Source of the DNA: Solirubrobacteraceae bacterium
GTDB lineage: Bacteria; Actinomycetota; Thermoleophilia; Solirubrobacterales; Solirubrobacteraceae
Assembly (NCBI GenBank): GCA_025935735.1
Contig: JAICUS010000228.1
Span: 1-8,742, forward strand
Length of the DNA stretch: 8,742 bases
Direction of reading: 5' to 3'
Part shown: positions 1-7,515 of the stretch, one piece after another
Layout of the letters: every line of letters starts with the position of its first letter
Numbering within the stretch: position 1 is the first letter of the stretch
Notes under the pieces: model-generated
The model's database searches: none
What the model was told of the DNA's origin: nothing
What the model saw: only the letters and a program-made list of their open reading frames with translations
Made by a program: the position numbers and the translations under genes

Positions 1-1036
1 CGGACGCGTGCGCCGCGTTGCACGTCGACACGTCGATCACGGAGACGGTGTCGTCGTTCGGGTTCGTCACGTACGCCGCGTGACTGCCGGGATCGACCGC
101 GACACCCTCCGGGTCGGCGCCCACGATGACCAGGCGCGGCGTCTGCGAGGCGCAGCCGGAGACGTCGTGCCCGTTGCAGTGCGATCCGTCGACGACCGCC
201 ACCGTCCCCGGCCCGCCGGTCGGTGTCCCGTCGTGGGTGTCGGCGACGTAGATCGTGTCACTGGCCGGATCGACCGCCGCGGCGGCCGGCGCCGGCCCCG
301 CCGCCACCGTGCCCACCGGGGCGCAGCCCGCCGGGTGGGCGGCCGTGCAGGCGGCGCCGTCGATGACCGAGAGCGTGTCGCCGCCCGGCACGGGATCCTC
401 GTCGGGCGTCAGGCCGGTATTGGCCACATAGACGGTGTCGGTCGCCGGGTTGATCGTGATGCCGCTGGGGGCGCCGCCGACCACCGGCGACGCGATGGGC
501 TGGCGGGCGCAGCCGGAGGTGTCTGTGCCGTTGCACTCGTTGCCGTCGATGACCGACACGGTGCCGGGATCGGCGCCCTGGTCGGTCGTGTAGACCATGT
601 GCGTGCGCGGGTCGACGGCGAGCACGTTGTCGAACGCGCCCGCGCGCGCCGTCGCAGGCGTCTGGTCGCAGCCGGAGTGGTCGGTGGCGTTGCAGGTCGC
701 ACCGTCGATGACGGCGACGGCGGCGTCGAACGGATCGGTGACGTAGACGCTGTCGGTGCCCTCGTCGACCGCCAGCCCGAGCGGCGGGCCGGGAACTCGG
801 ATCACCGGCGACGTGCGCGCGCAGCCGGCGGTGTCGAGGCCGGCGCAGCGGCGCACGTCGACGACCGAGACCGTGCTGTCGTTCGCGTTGGCCACGTAAA
901 GGGTGTGGGTGCGGTGGTTCTCGTCGGCGAACGACGGCCCGCCGCCGACGGGCACGGTGACGCGCGCGAGCGCCGGCGCGGCCGGGACCGCCGCCGTCAG
1001 CCCCGCGATCAGCAGTGAGATGGCCAGGAGTCGCAT
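1..1036 (-). CDS. Secreted YVTN/YncE-like beta-propeller protein with a Cys pair per blade (partial, C-terminus outside window)
   Basis: Reading the minus strand from ATG at 1036 gives 345 codons with no stop before the left edge, so the C-terminus is missing. Residues 1-24 (MRLLAISLLIAG... ending PALA) form a signal peptide with a likely cleavage after ALA. Six propeller strands follow at residues 47 (YVAN), 98 (YVTD), 149 (YTTD), 203 (YVAN), 263 (YVAD) and 322 (YVTN), each followed by a (V/L)(S/A)V(V/I)D strand. Each blade then carries a Cys pair eight residues apart, as in CNGTDTSGC: C64/C72, C115/C123, C168/C176, C230/C238, C287/C295, and C339 with its partner beyond the edge. YVTN/NHL-type propellers are usually extracytoplasmic binding or scaffold domains; no catalytic motif is visible. 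No Shine-Dalgarno precedes the ATG. An upstream in-frame TTG at 1066 is possible but would put extra residues before the signal peptide. It diverges from the sensor-regulator at 1128, which also has a propeller. Fold is confident, function unknown. Confidence 0.88.
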   Translation of the reverse strand, partial: MRLLAISLLIAGLTAAVPAAPALARVTVPVGGGPSFADENHRTHTLYVANANDSTVSVVDVRRCAGLDTAGCARTSPVIRVPGPPLGLAVDEGTDSVYVTDPFDAAVAVIDGATCNATDHSGCDQTPATARAGAFDNVLAVDPRTHMVYTTDQGADPGTVSVIDGNECNGTDTSGCARQPIASPVVGGAPSGITINPATDTVYVANTGLTPDEDPVPGGDTLSVIDGAACTAAHPAGCAPVGTVAAGPAPAAAAVDPASDTIYVADTHDGTPTGGPGTVAVVDGSHCNGHDVSGCASQTPRLVIVGADPEGVAVDPGSHAAYVTNPNDDTVSVIDVSTCNAAHAS

Positions 1037-1059
1037 CGTGCGCAGGGTCGCCGAAGCCT

Positions 1060-1077
1060 GTCTCAAATCCGTCTCAA
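1060..1077 (+). promoter_or_regulatory. Candidate SARP-type operator: two GTCTCAA heptamers phased by 11 bp
   Basis: GTCTCAA occurs at 1060-1066 and again at 1071-1077, a start-to-start distance of 11 bp, about one helical turn. On the minus strand the same units read TTGAGAC. SARP-family regulators, with an OmpR-type DNA-binding domain followed by BTAD, are known to bind heptameric direct repeats phased by about 11 bp. The gene starting at 1128 encodes exactly this domain pair, so autoregulation and control of the divergent propeller gene are the natural inference. Neighbouring 11-bp phases (1049, 1082) match poorly (3 of 7). Confidence 0.5.
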
Positions 1078-1082
1078 GACGG
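1069..1082. repeat. Perfect inverted repeat CCGTCT-CA-AGACGG
   Basis: Two perfect 6-bp arms flank a 2-bp centre. The palindrome overlaps the second GTCTCAA unit of the direct repeat. It could be an operator for a dimeric regulator in its own right, or an accidental extension of the direct repeat. With such short arms and no U-tract it is not a convincing terminator. Confidence 0.5.
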
Positions 1083-1116
1083 TTGCCGGACGGCCTGCGC
1101 TCGGAGAGACTTGCGC

Positions 1117-1121
1117 GGAGG
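1117..1121 (+). promoter_or_regulatory. Ribosome-binding site deciding the GTG start at 1128
   Basis: GGAGG lies six bases upstream of GTG 1128. The open frame continues upstream to an ATG-led start at 903, but that extension overlaps the divergent propeller gene, is antisense to its signal peptide, and has no comparable ribosome-binding site. The OmpR-type domain begins immediately after 1128. Confidence 0.85.
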
Positions 1122-1127
1122 CCGATC

Positions 1128-4100
1128 GTGGGCGCTCGTCTCGAGTTCGCGATCCTGGGGCCGCTCGAGGTGCGGCGCGACGGCGCGCCCGTGGCCATCG
1201 GCGGGCCACGGCAGCGCGCGCTGCTGGTGCTGCTGCTGTGCCACGCGAACCGGGTGGTGTCGCGGGACCGGCTGATCGCGGAGCTCATGGACGAGCGCGC
1301 GGTCGAGGACGGCGACCACGCCCTGCGGGTGCAGATCTCGCGCCTGCGCAAGGCGCTCGACGGCGATGGGCAGCGGCTGCTCACCCGCGCGCCCGGCTAC
1401 CTCCTGCGCGTCGAGCCGGAGGAGCTCGACCTGCGGGCCTTCGAGGACCGCGTGGCGCAGGCACGCGAGCAGGCCGATCCCGCGCAGGCGGTCGCGCTGC
1501 TGCGGCGGGCGGAGGAGCTGTGGCGGGGCCCGCCGCTGGCCGGGCTGGAGCCGGGGCCGTCGACGCGGGTGGAGGTCCAGCGCCTCGAGGAGCTGCGGCT
1601 GCTGGCCACGGAGGACCGCGTCGACGCAGAGCTGTCGCTCGGTCGCCATGGCGCGCTCTGCCCCGAGCTGGAGGCGCTGGTCGCGGAGCACCCTCTGCGC
1701 GAGCGGCTGCGCGCCCAGCTCATGCTCGCGCTCTACCGGGCGGGAAGACAGGCCGAGGCGCTCGCGGTGTACCGGGACGGCCGCACGCGCCTGGTCGAGG
1801 AGCTGGCGCTCGAGCCCGGACCGCAGCTGCGGCGGCTCGAGCGGGCGATCCTCCTGCACGACCCGGCGCTGGAGCTCGACGGCGAGCGCCCCGCGCCGGC
1901 GCCGGAGGCGCCGGCGCGATCATCCCGCCGGCACCGGCCGGCGCTCGCGGGCGGGGTGGTCGCGGCGCTGGCCGCCGCTGCGGCGATCGTCCCCGCGCTC
2001 GGCGGCGCACCGCGGCCGCCGCATCCGATGCGGGGGAACGGCCTGGCGCTCGTCACGGGAGACGCCATCCGCGCCCGCGTCCGGCTGACCGCGGCTCCCA
2101 GCGACGTGAGCGCGGGATTCGGCGCGCTGTGGGTGGCGGAGCCGAGGGAGGGAATCGTCGAGCGCGTCGACCCGCGGCGGCGCCGCGTCGTGGCGACCAT
2201 TCCCGTCGGCCGGCGCCCCAGCCGCGTGCTCGCGGCGGCCGGGCAGGTGTGGGTGCTCGACCCGCGCGACCGGGCGTTGAGCCGGATCGACCCGGCGACC
2301 GACACCGTCGCGCGCACGATCACGGTCGGTCGCGACCCCACCGGACTCGCGGCGGGCGCCGGCAGCCTGTGGGTGGCCAACCACGGCGACGGGACCGTGT
2401 GGCGCATCGCGCCGCGGACCGGGCGCATCCGGGCCATCCGGGCCGGCACGGCGCCGCGCGGGCTGGCCGCGACGCCGCGCGGCGTGTGGGTGACCGACGA
2501 CCAGGCGGGCAGCGTCATGCGCATCGACGCCGCCACCGACGCCGTCACCGCCCGCATCCACGTCGGCGACGCTCCCGCCGCGGTCGTGGCCTCCGGTACG
2601 GACGTCTGGGTCGTCGACCCTCTCGACGCGACGCTCTCGCGCATCGATGCGCGCCGCGACGCCGTGACGGAGACGATCCCGCTCGCCGGCGAGCCCGGGG
2701 GCGTGTCGCTCAGCGGCGGCGCGGTGTGGGTGGCGGACGAGCACACCGGCAGGCTCCTGCGCCTCCCGGGCGGCCGGCCGATCGACGTCGGCGGCCGCCC
2801 TGTGGCCCTCACGACCGCGGGTGGCCTGTGGACGGCGATCGCCGCCCGCGGGCCCAGCCACCGCGGCGGCACGCTGACCATGCTCCCGAGCAGCCTCGAG
2901 GTCGACACCATCGACCCGGCGGCGAGCAACGCGCTGAACATCTCCCCGACGTCGCTGCTCGGCCTGACCAACGACGGGCTCGTGACCCTGAACCATGCGA
3001 CCGGGCCCGGCGGCTCGCGGCTCGTCCCCGACCTGGCCATCAGGCTGCCGCCCCCGCGCGACCACGACCGCCTGTACGCGTTCCGGCTGCGGCCGCACAT
3101 CCGCTACTCGACCGGCGCCCCGGTGCGGGCGACGGACGTCAGGCACTCCTTCGAGCGCATCTTCGCCATGGGCTCGTCAGCCGCGGACAACTACCTGGCG
3201 ATCGCGGGCGCCGCCCACTGCCGGCGCCGGCCCGTGCGCTGCGACCTCTCGCGCGGCATCGCCACCGACGACCGGGCGGGCACCGTGACGTTCCGCCTGA
3301 CCCGGCCCGACCCGGACTTCGAGGCGAAGCTCGCGCTGATCTATGCCGCCGTGCTGCCCGCCTCCGCGCCCCGCCGCGAGGCCCGCACTCCGCTCCCCGC
3401 CACCGGGCCGTACATGATCGAACGCTATCTCCCGGCGCACGAGCTGCGCCTGGTGCGCAACCCGCGCTTCCGCGAGTGGTCGGCCGCCGCGCAGCCCGCC
3501 GGCTATCCCGACGCGATCGTGCTGCGCTTCGATCTGCCCGGGGCCGCCGGGACGGCCGCCGTCGCTGCCGGCCGGGCGGACCTGGTGCAGAACATCGGCG
3601 GCGCCGCCATGCCGAGGGGCGCGCAGCGGGCGCGGCTGCGCAGCGATCCGCTCGCGGGCACGCAGTTCCTCTTCCTCAACGTCGCCGTACCGCCGTTCGA
3701 CGACGTGCGTGTCCGCCGGGCGCTCAACCTCGCCCTCGACCGGGGGCGCATCGTGCGGCTCGATGGCGGCCGCGGCGCGGCGCAGGCCACCTGCCAGGTG
3801 CTCCCGCCCCAGCTGCCGGGCTATCGCCCCTATTGCCCCTACACCCGCCGCCCCACCCGGGACGGCCGCTGGCACGGCCCGGATCTGCGCCGCGCCCGGC
3901 GCCTCGTCGCCGCCGCGCGGACGCGTGGCATGAAGGTGGGCGTCTGGGACACCCGCGAGCCGCCGTTCGCCGTCAACGAGGGCCGCGTCGCCGTCGCGGC
4001 GCTGCGCCGGCTCGGCTACCGGGCGACGCTGCACCTGCTCCCGGACAGCACGTACTTCTCCTACGTCAACGACTCGCGCAACCGCGCCCAGGTCATCGAC

Positions 4101-4436
4101 GGCGGCTGGGGTGTCGACTATCCGGCGACGGACGGGTTCCTCAGCCGGCTGACCTGCCGGTCCTTCGTGCCCGCCGACGCTCCGGCCACGACGGATGCGA
4201 GCGAGTTCTGCGACCCCGCCGTCGACCGCCGCATCGCCCACGCGGCCGCGCTGCAGACCACCGATCGCACCGCCGCCGTCGCCCTTTGGAGACGGCTGGA
4301 TCGCGACCTGACCGATCGCGCGATCTGGCTGCCCACCACGATCGCCGCCGAGACGGACCTGCTGTCCCGCCGCGCCGGCGACTACCGCTACAACCCGCTC
4401 TCGGGGGTGCTGCTCGATCAGCTGTGGGTCCGCTAG
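1128..4436 (+). CDS. Membrane-spanning one-component regulator: OmpR-type wHTH + BTAD + TM helix + beta-propeller + family 5 solute-binding domain
   Basis: 1102 residues from GTG. Residues 4-95 form an OmpR/SARP winged helix (LEFAILGPLEVRRDG, then LRVQISRLRKAL and TRAPGYLLRV). Residues 99-246 are a BTAD/TPR-like domain (GRQAEALAVYRDGRTRLVEE, then LALEPGPQLR). A Pro/Ala linker and basic RSSRRHR lead into one hydrophobic helix (272-294). Residues 320-575 carry seven (V/L)W(V/T) strands at W335, W375, W415, W454, W494, W534 and W568, a roughly 40-residue propeller period. Residues 579-1102 are a full-length SBP_bac_5 domain (RGGTLTM, then VDTIDPA, VRRALNLALDR and PPQLPGY). The six Cys after the helix are all in this domain, spaced as three possible disulfides. 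Inferred topology: DNA binding inside, propeller and ligand domain outside, so an external peptide-like ligand could control transcription. No Opp/Dpp permease or ATPase lies beside it, favouring sensing over transport. Domains are confident; mechanism is inference. Confidence 0.93.
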   Translation: MGARLEFAILGPLEVRRDGAPVAIGGPRQRALLVLLLCHANRVVSRDRLIAELMDERAVEDGDHALRVQISRLRKALDGDGQRLLTRAPGYLLRVEPEELDLRAFEDRVAQAREQADPAQAVALLRRAEELWRGPPLAGLEPGPSTRVEVQRLEELRLLATEDRVDAELSLGRHGALCPELEALVAEHPLRERLRAQLMLALYRAGRQAEALAVYRDGRTRLVEELALEPGPQLRRLERAILLHDPALELDGERPAPAPEAPARSSRRHRPALAGGVVAALAAAAAIVPALGGAPRPPHPMRGNGLALVTGDAIRARVRLTAAPSDVSAGFGALWVAEPREGIVERVDPRRRRVVATIPVGRRPSRVLAAAGQVWVLDPRDRALSRIDPATDTVARTITVGRDPTGLAAGAGSLWVANHGDGTVWRIAPRTGRIRAIRAGTAPRGLAATPRGVWVTDDQAGSVMRIDAATDAVTARIHVGDAPAAVVASGTDVWVVDPLDATLSRIDARRDAVTETIPLAGEPGGVSLSGGAVWVADEHTGRLLRLPGGRPIDVGGRPVALTTAGGLWTAIAARGPSHRGGTLTMLPSSLEVDTIDPAASNALNISPTSLLGLTNDGLVTLNHATGPGGSRLVPDLAIRLPPPRDHDRLYAFRLRPHIRYSTGAPVRATDVRHSFERIFAMGSSAADNYLAIAGAAHCRRRPVRCDLSRGIATDDRAGTVTFRLTRPDPDFEAKLALIYAAVLPASAPRREARTPLPATGPYMIERYLPAHELRLVRNPRFREWSAAAQPAGYPDAIVLRFDLPGAAGTAAVAAGRADLVQNIGGAAMPRGAQRARLRSDPLAGTQFLFLNVAVPPFDDVRVRRALNLALDRGRIVRLDGGRGAAQATCQVLPPQLPGYRPYCPYTRRPTRDGRWHGPDLRRARRLVAAARTRGMKVGVWDTREPPFAVNEGRVAVAALRRLGYRATLHLLPDSTYFSYVNDSRNRAQVIDGGWGVDYPATDGFLSRLTCRSFVPADAPATTDASEFCDPAVDRRIAHAAALQTTDRTAAVALWRRLDRDLTDRAIWLPTTIAAETDLLSRRAGDYRYNPLSGVLLDQLWVR

Positions 4437-4894
4437 CCGCCACGGCGGGCCCGCCAGCGCTCCAGCAGGGCCGGCAGCTCCTGCTGCAGGAACTCGAAGA
4501 ACGCCGTGCTCTCGGCCAGGCGGGCGCCGGCCGGGGTGTCGGCGCCGAGCGCCTCCGTCCCCTCGCGCATGCTGCGCTCCCAGCGGGTGAGCAGCGGCTC
4601 GCGGCGCAGCGCGGCCTCGTACCAGAGGTCGTTGAGCAGCCGGTAGCTGTCGCGGCGGGAGCCCGGCTCGCGCTCGCGGGAGACGAGCGCGACCTGGGTG
4701 AGGTAGCGGACGGCGCCGGAGATCGCGGCGGGGCTGACCTGCAGCCGCTCGCCCAGCTCGGCCGCGGTCAGCCGGCCCAAGTCCGTGGCCAGCAGCGCGG
4801 CGAACACCCGCGCGGGCATGCGCGGGACGCCGCCGTCGGCCAGCGCGGCGGCGAAGCCCTCGATGAACCGCTGGACGGCGGCCTCGTCGCGCAT
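4433..4894 (-). CDS. GbsR/MarR-family transcriptional repressor of the divergent ABC exporter
   Basis: The 153-residue protein starts MRDEAAVQRF at ATG 4894. The frame stays open far upstream on this strand, but that part is antisense to the ABC ATPase gene, so the ATG is preferred. The winged helix spans roughly residues 25-90: RMPARVFAALLATD, then LTAAELGERLQVSPAAISGAVRYL (recognition helix around 53-66) and the wing VSREREPGSRRDSYRL. The C-terminal half (about 91-148) is helical (LWYEAALRREPLLTRWERS), as in dimerising GbsR/MarR proteins. It diverges from an ABC exporter operon over 54 bp holding a palindrome, the usual arrangement for a ligand-released repressor that also controls itself. 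No Shine-Dalgarno is visible, and a TAAACT -10 ends 8 nt upstream of the ATG, so the mRNA is probably leaderless. Its TAG overlaps the stop of the convergent regulator gene. The effector is unknown. Confidence 0.9.
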   Translation of the reverse strand: MRDEAAVQRFIEGFAAALADGGVPRMPARVFAALLATDLGRLTAAELGERLQVSPAAISGAVRYLTQVALVSREREPGSRRDSYRLLNDLWYEAALRREPLLTRWERSMREGTEALGADTPAGARLAESTAFFEFLQQELPALLERWRARRGG

Positions 4895-4901
4895 GTCACA
4901 G

Positions 4902-4929
4902 AGTTTAGTTGATTTGGAAGTTTCATGAA
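4902..4929 (-). promoter_or_regulatory. Probable promoter of the GbsR/MarR gene (leaderless)
   Basis: On the minus strand TAAACT (4907 to 4902) fits the actinobacterial -10 pattern TANNNT. A weak -35, TTCATG (4929 to 4924), lies 16 bp upstream. Transcription starting about 7 nt downstream of the -10 would begin on or next to the ATG at 4894, giving a leaderless message and explaining the missing ribosome-binding site. The weak -35 lies inside the palindrome at 4920-4939. Confidence 0.5.
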
Positions 4930-4942
4930 CCCGTGAAACAAT
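4914..4942 (+). promoter_or_regulatory. Probable promoter of the ABC exporter operon (leaderless)
   Basis: TTGGAA at 4914-4919 and AACAAT at 4937-4942 are 17 bp apart, each matching four of six consensus bases. The start point would fall on or next to GTG 4949, which has no Shine-Dalgarno. The spacer is almost exactly filled by the palindrome at 4920-4939, so a repressor bound there would block this promoter. Confidence 0.42.
4920..4939. promoter_or_regulatory. Candidate GbsR/MarR operator, 20-bp interrupted palindrome
   Basis: The arms are GTTTCATG and CGTGAAAC around AACC: 8-bp arms with one mismatch (perfect outer six GTTTCA/TGAAAC). The length and dyad symmetry suit a dimeric MarR-type winged-helix protein. 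It occupies the spacer of the exporter promoter and overlaps the presumed -35 of the regulator gene, so one bound dimer could repress both directions. The region is conspicuously AT-rich for this genome. Confidence 0.62.
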
Positions 4943-4948
4943 GGTGCC

Positions 4949-5865
<917 letters not shown>

Positions 5866-5869
<4 letters not shown>

Positions 5870-7464
5870 GCCCGCTCGCCGGCACGTGGCCGCTCGTGCG
5901 CTTCATCCTGCGCCGCGACCGTGTGCGGCTGCCGGTGTGGGTGCTCTCGATCGCCATCGTCGTGCTCGGCAGCGTCTCGAGCTTCGCCACGACGTACCCG
6001 ACCGCCGCCGACCGGGCCGCGCGCATCCACCTGATCAAGGGCAGTGCGGCGGCGTCGCTGTTCGTCGGCCCCGGGTACGGCGCCGGCGACTACACGTTCG
6101 GCGCGATGACCGCCAACGAGATGCTGCCCCTGACGGCCCTCGTCGCCGGCCTGATGAGCATCTTCCTGGTCGTGCGCCACACGCGCGCCGAAGAGGAGGA
6201 GGGCCGGGCCGAGCTCGTGCGCTCGGCGATGGTCGGCCGGGGCGCCGCCGCGGCCGCGGCGCTGGTCGAGTCGCTCGGCGCGAACCTCGTGCTGGGCCTG
6301 CTGCTGACCGCCGGCCTGCCGGCCGTGCTCGACGGGCTCGACGCGACCGGCTCGCTGGCCTTCGCCGCGGGCGTCGCCGGCGTGGGGTGCGTGTTCGCCG
6401 CGGTCGCGCTCGTGGCCGCCCAGCTCACCGTCGGCGCCCGCGCCGCGCTCGGGCTGGCCTCGGTCGCGCTCGCCGCGCTCTACCTGCTGCGCGCGCTGGC
6501 CGACATCGTGGGTGCGAGCGCCGTCGCCTGGCTGTCGCCGTTCGGCTGGGCGTCGAACCTGCGCGCGTACGTGGACGAGCGCTGGTGGCCGCTGCTGCTG
6601 CTCGCGGCGCTGACGGCGGGGCTCACCGCGGTCGCCTCGCGGCTCCTCGCCCGCCGCGACCTCGGCGCCGGGATCGTGGCCGACCGCCCCGCGGCGGCGC
6701 GCGCCTCGCGCCGGCTGCGCAGCCCGCTCGCGCTCGCGCTGCGGCTCCAGCGCGCGAGCCTGATCGCGTGGGGCGCCTCGCTGTGCGCGCTCGGCGCGGT
6801 GTACGGCAGCGTCGCCACCCAGGCGTCCACGCTGGTCGACGAGGTCGACACGATCAAGGACTACTACGCCCGCACCGGCAGCGGCCCCGTCGTCGACCAG
6901 TTCCTGGCGGCGGTGCTGATGATCTGCGCGCTGCTGGCGGCCGCGTTCGCGATCCAGGCGGCGAGCCGCGCGCGCACCGAGGAGTCCTCCGGGCGCCTGG
7001 AGGCCGTACTGGCGACGCCCGTCGCGCGCGCCCGCTGGCTCGCGGCGCAGCTCGCGGTGGCGCTCGGGGGCAGCCTGGCGGTGCTGCTGGGCATCGGGCT
7101 CGGCATGGGCGCGGCGTACGCCATCAGCGGCGGCGACGCCGGCCAGCTGCCGCGCTGCGTCGCCGCCGCGCTGTCCTATGCGCCCGCCGTGTGGGTGTTC
7201 GCCGGCCTCGCGGCGCTGCTGTTCGGCGTGACGCCGCGGGCCACGGCGTGGGCGTGGGCGGCCTTCGGGGCCGTCGCGCTCGTGGACTTCCTGGGCCCGC
7301 TGCTCAAGCCGCCGGGCTGGGTCTACGACCTCTCCCCGTTCGACCGCACCCCGAGCCTGCCCGCGGAGAGCTTCAGCGCCGTGCCGCTGCTGGGGCTGAC
7401 CGCAATCGCGGCGGCGCTGCTCGCCGCCGGGCTCGCCGGCTTCCGGCGCCGCGACCTTGACTGA
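5866..7464 (+). CDS. ABC-2 type exporter permease, 12 predicted membrane helices, probable CTG start
   Basis: From CTG 5866 the product is 532 residues ([19 protein letters not shown]...). If GTG 5896 were used it would lose ten residues but no membrane helix. About 12 hydrophobic segments are seen near residues 22-42, 86-103, 129-150, 165-187, 193-211, 240-258, 300-318, 346-364, 393-418, 435-455, 461-479 and 505-525. The protein is an internal duplication: [14 protein letters not shown] (107-120) in half one corresponds to [16 protein letters not shown] (370-385) in half two, each following a helix pair and preceding a long helix. One polypeptide may therefore supply both halves of the channel. 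Length and the opening [12 protein letters not shown] fit the large permeases paired with DrrA/tetronasin-type ATPases (Rv1217c-like, from memory). It is translationally coupled to the ATPase by a 4-nt overlap. The substrate is unknown; a hydrophobic drug or lipid is an inference. Confidence 0.92.
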
Positions 7465-7470
7465 AGTCCA

Positions 7471-7496
7471 AACCTTGCCAAAGTTGTGTCAAGGTT
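7471..7496. repeat. Inverted repeat AACCTTG-N12-CAAGGTT upstream of metH
   Basis: Perfect 7-bp arms (7471-7477 and 7490-7496) surround a 12-bp centre, beginning six bases after the permease stop codon. The right arm belongs to a second pattern: CAAAGTTG at 7479-7486 and CAAGGTTG at 7490-7497 form an 11-bp-phased direct repeat (7 of 8 identical). An operator for metH is the likeliest reading. As a terminator it is weak: the stem is short, not GC-rich, and no U-tract follows. Confidence 0.45.
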
Positions 7497-7500
7497 GCGC

Positions 7501-7506
7501 TAGCCT
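7501..7506 (+). promoter_or_regulatory. Possible -10 element of metH
   Basis: TAGCCT fits TANNNT and ends nine bases before ATG 7516, so the leader would be a few bases at most. The best -35 match, TTGCCA at 7475-7480, lies 20 bp upstream, longer than usual, so the promoter is uncertain. There is no Shine-Dalgarno before the ATG. The 51-bp gap leaves no room for a cobalamin or SAM riboswitch. Confidence 0.4.
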
Positions 7507-7515
7507 GTGGCCGGC

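Larger units (their letters stand above)
1037..1127. promoter_or_regulatory. Divergent intergenic region between the propeller gene and the sensor-regulator gene
   Basis: These 91 bp must hold the start signals for both divergent genes. The visible structure is a phased direct repeat at 1060-1077, a palindrome at 1069-1082 and the ribosome-binding site at 1117-1121. I do not see a convincing -35/-10 pair in either direction. TTGCCG at 1083-1088 with GAGACT at 1106-1111 has 17-bp spacing, but it would start transcription almost on the ribosome-binding site. Weak or activator-dependent promoters are plausible here. Confidence 0.6.

Noticed and set aside
8..1018. Plus-strand open frame of 336 codons
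   Set aside because: It is Arg/Val/Asp/Gly-rich low-complexity translation antisense to the propeller gene, whose minus-strand reading shows a signal peptide and six regular YVTN blades.
903..1127. 75-codon N-terminal extension of the sensor-regulator
   Set aside because: It overlaps the divergent gene's signal peptide, shows no domain, and GGAGG points to GTG 1128.
1733..3146. Long minus-strand open frames (1733-3100, 1920-3146) opposite the sensor-regulator
   Set aside because: Compositional antisense shadows; the plus frame has clear BTAD and propeller motifs across the same DNA.
3177..4241. Minus-strand 354-codon open frame
   Set aside because: Antisense to the solute-binding domain, with no domain signature of its own.
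4437..4455. GC-rich hairpin/palindrome after the sensor-regulator stop as a terminator
   Set aside because: The stem is only four or five bases, there is no U-tract, and the sequence lies inside the convergent gene's coding end; such GC palindromes are expected by chance here.
1238..4912. Plus-strand 1224-codon open frame
   Set aside because: It is a frame-shifted shadow of the sensor-regulator, rich in Arg/Ala/Gly/Pro and without recognisable motifs, and it runs antisense through the GbsR/MarR gene.
5886..7460. Plus-strand 524-codon open frame
   Set aside because: Shifted-frame shadow of the permease with an Arg/Gly-rich product and no hydrophobic helices.
7465..7515. Cobalamin or SAM riboswitch before metH
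   Set aside because: The gap is 51 bp, too short for known classes, and no B12-box-like sequence is seen.
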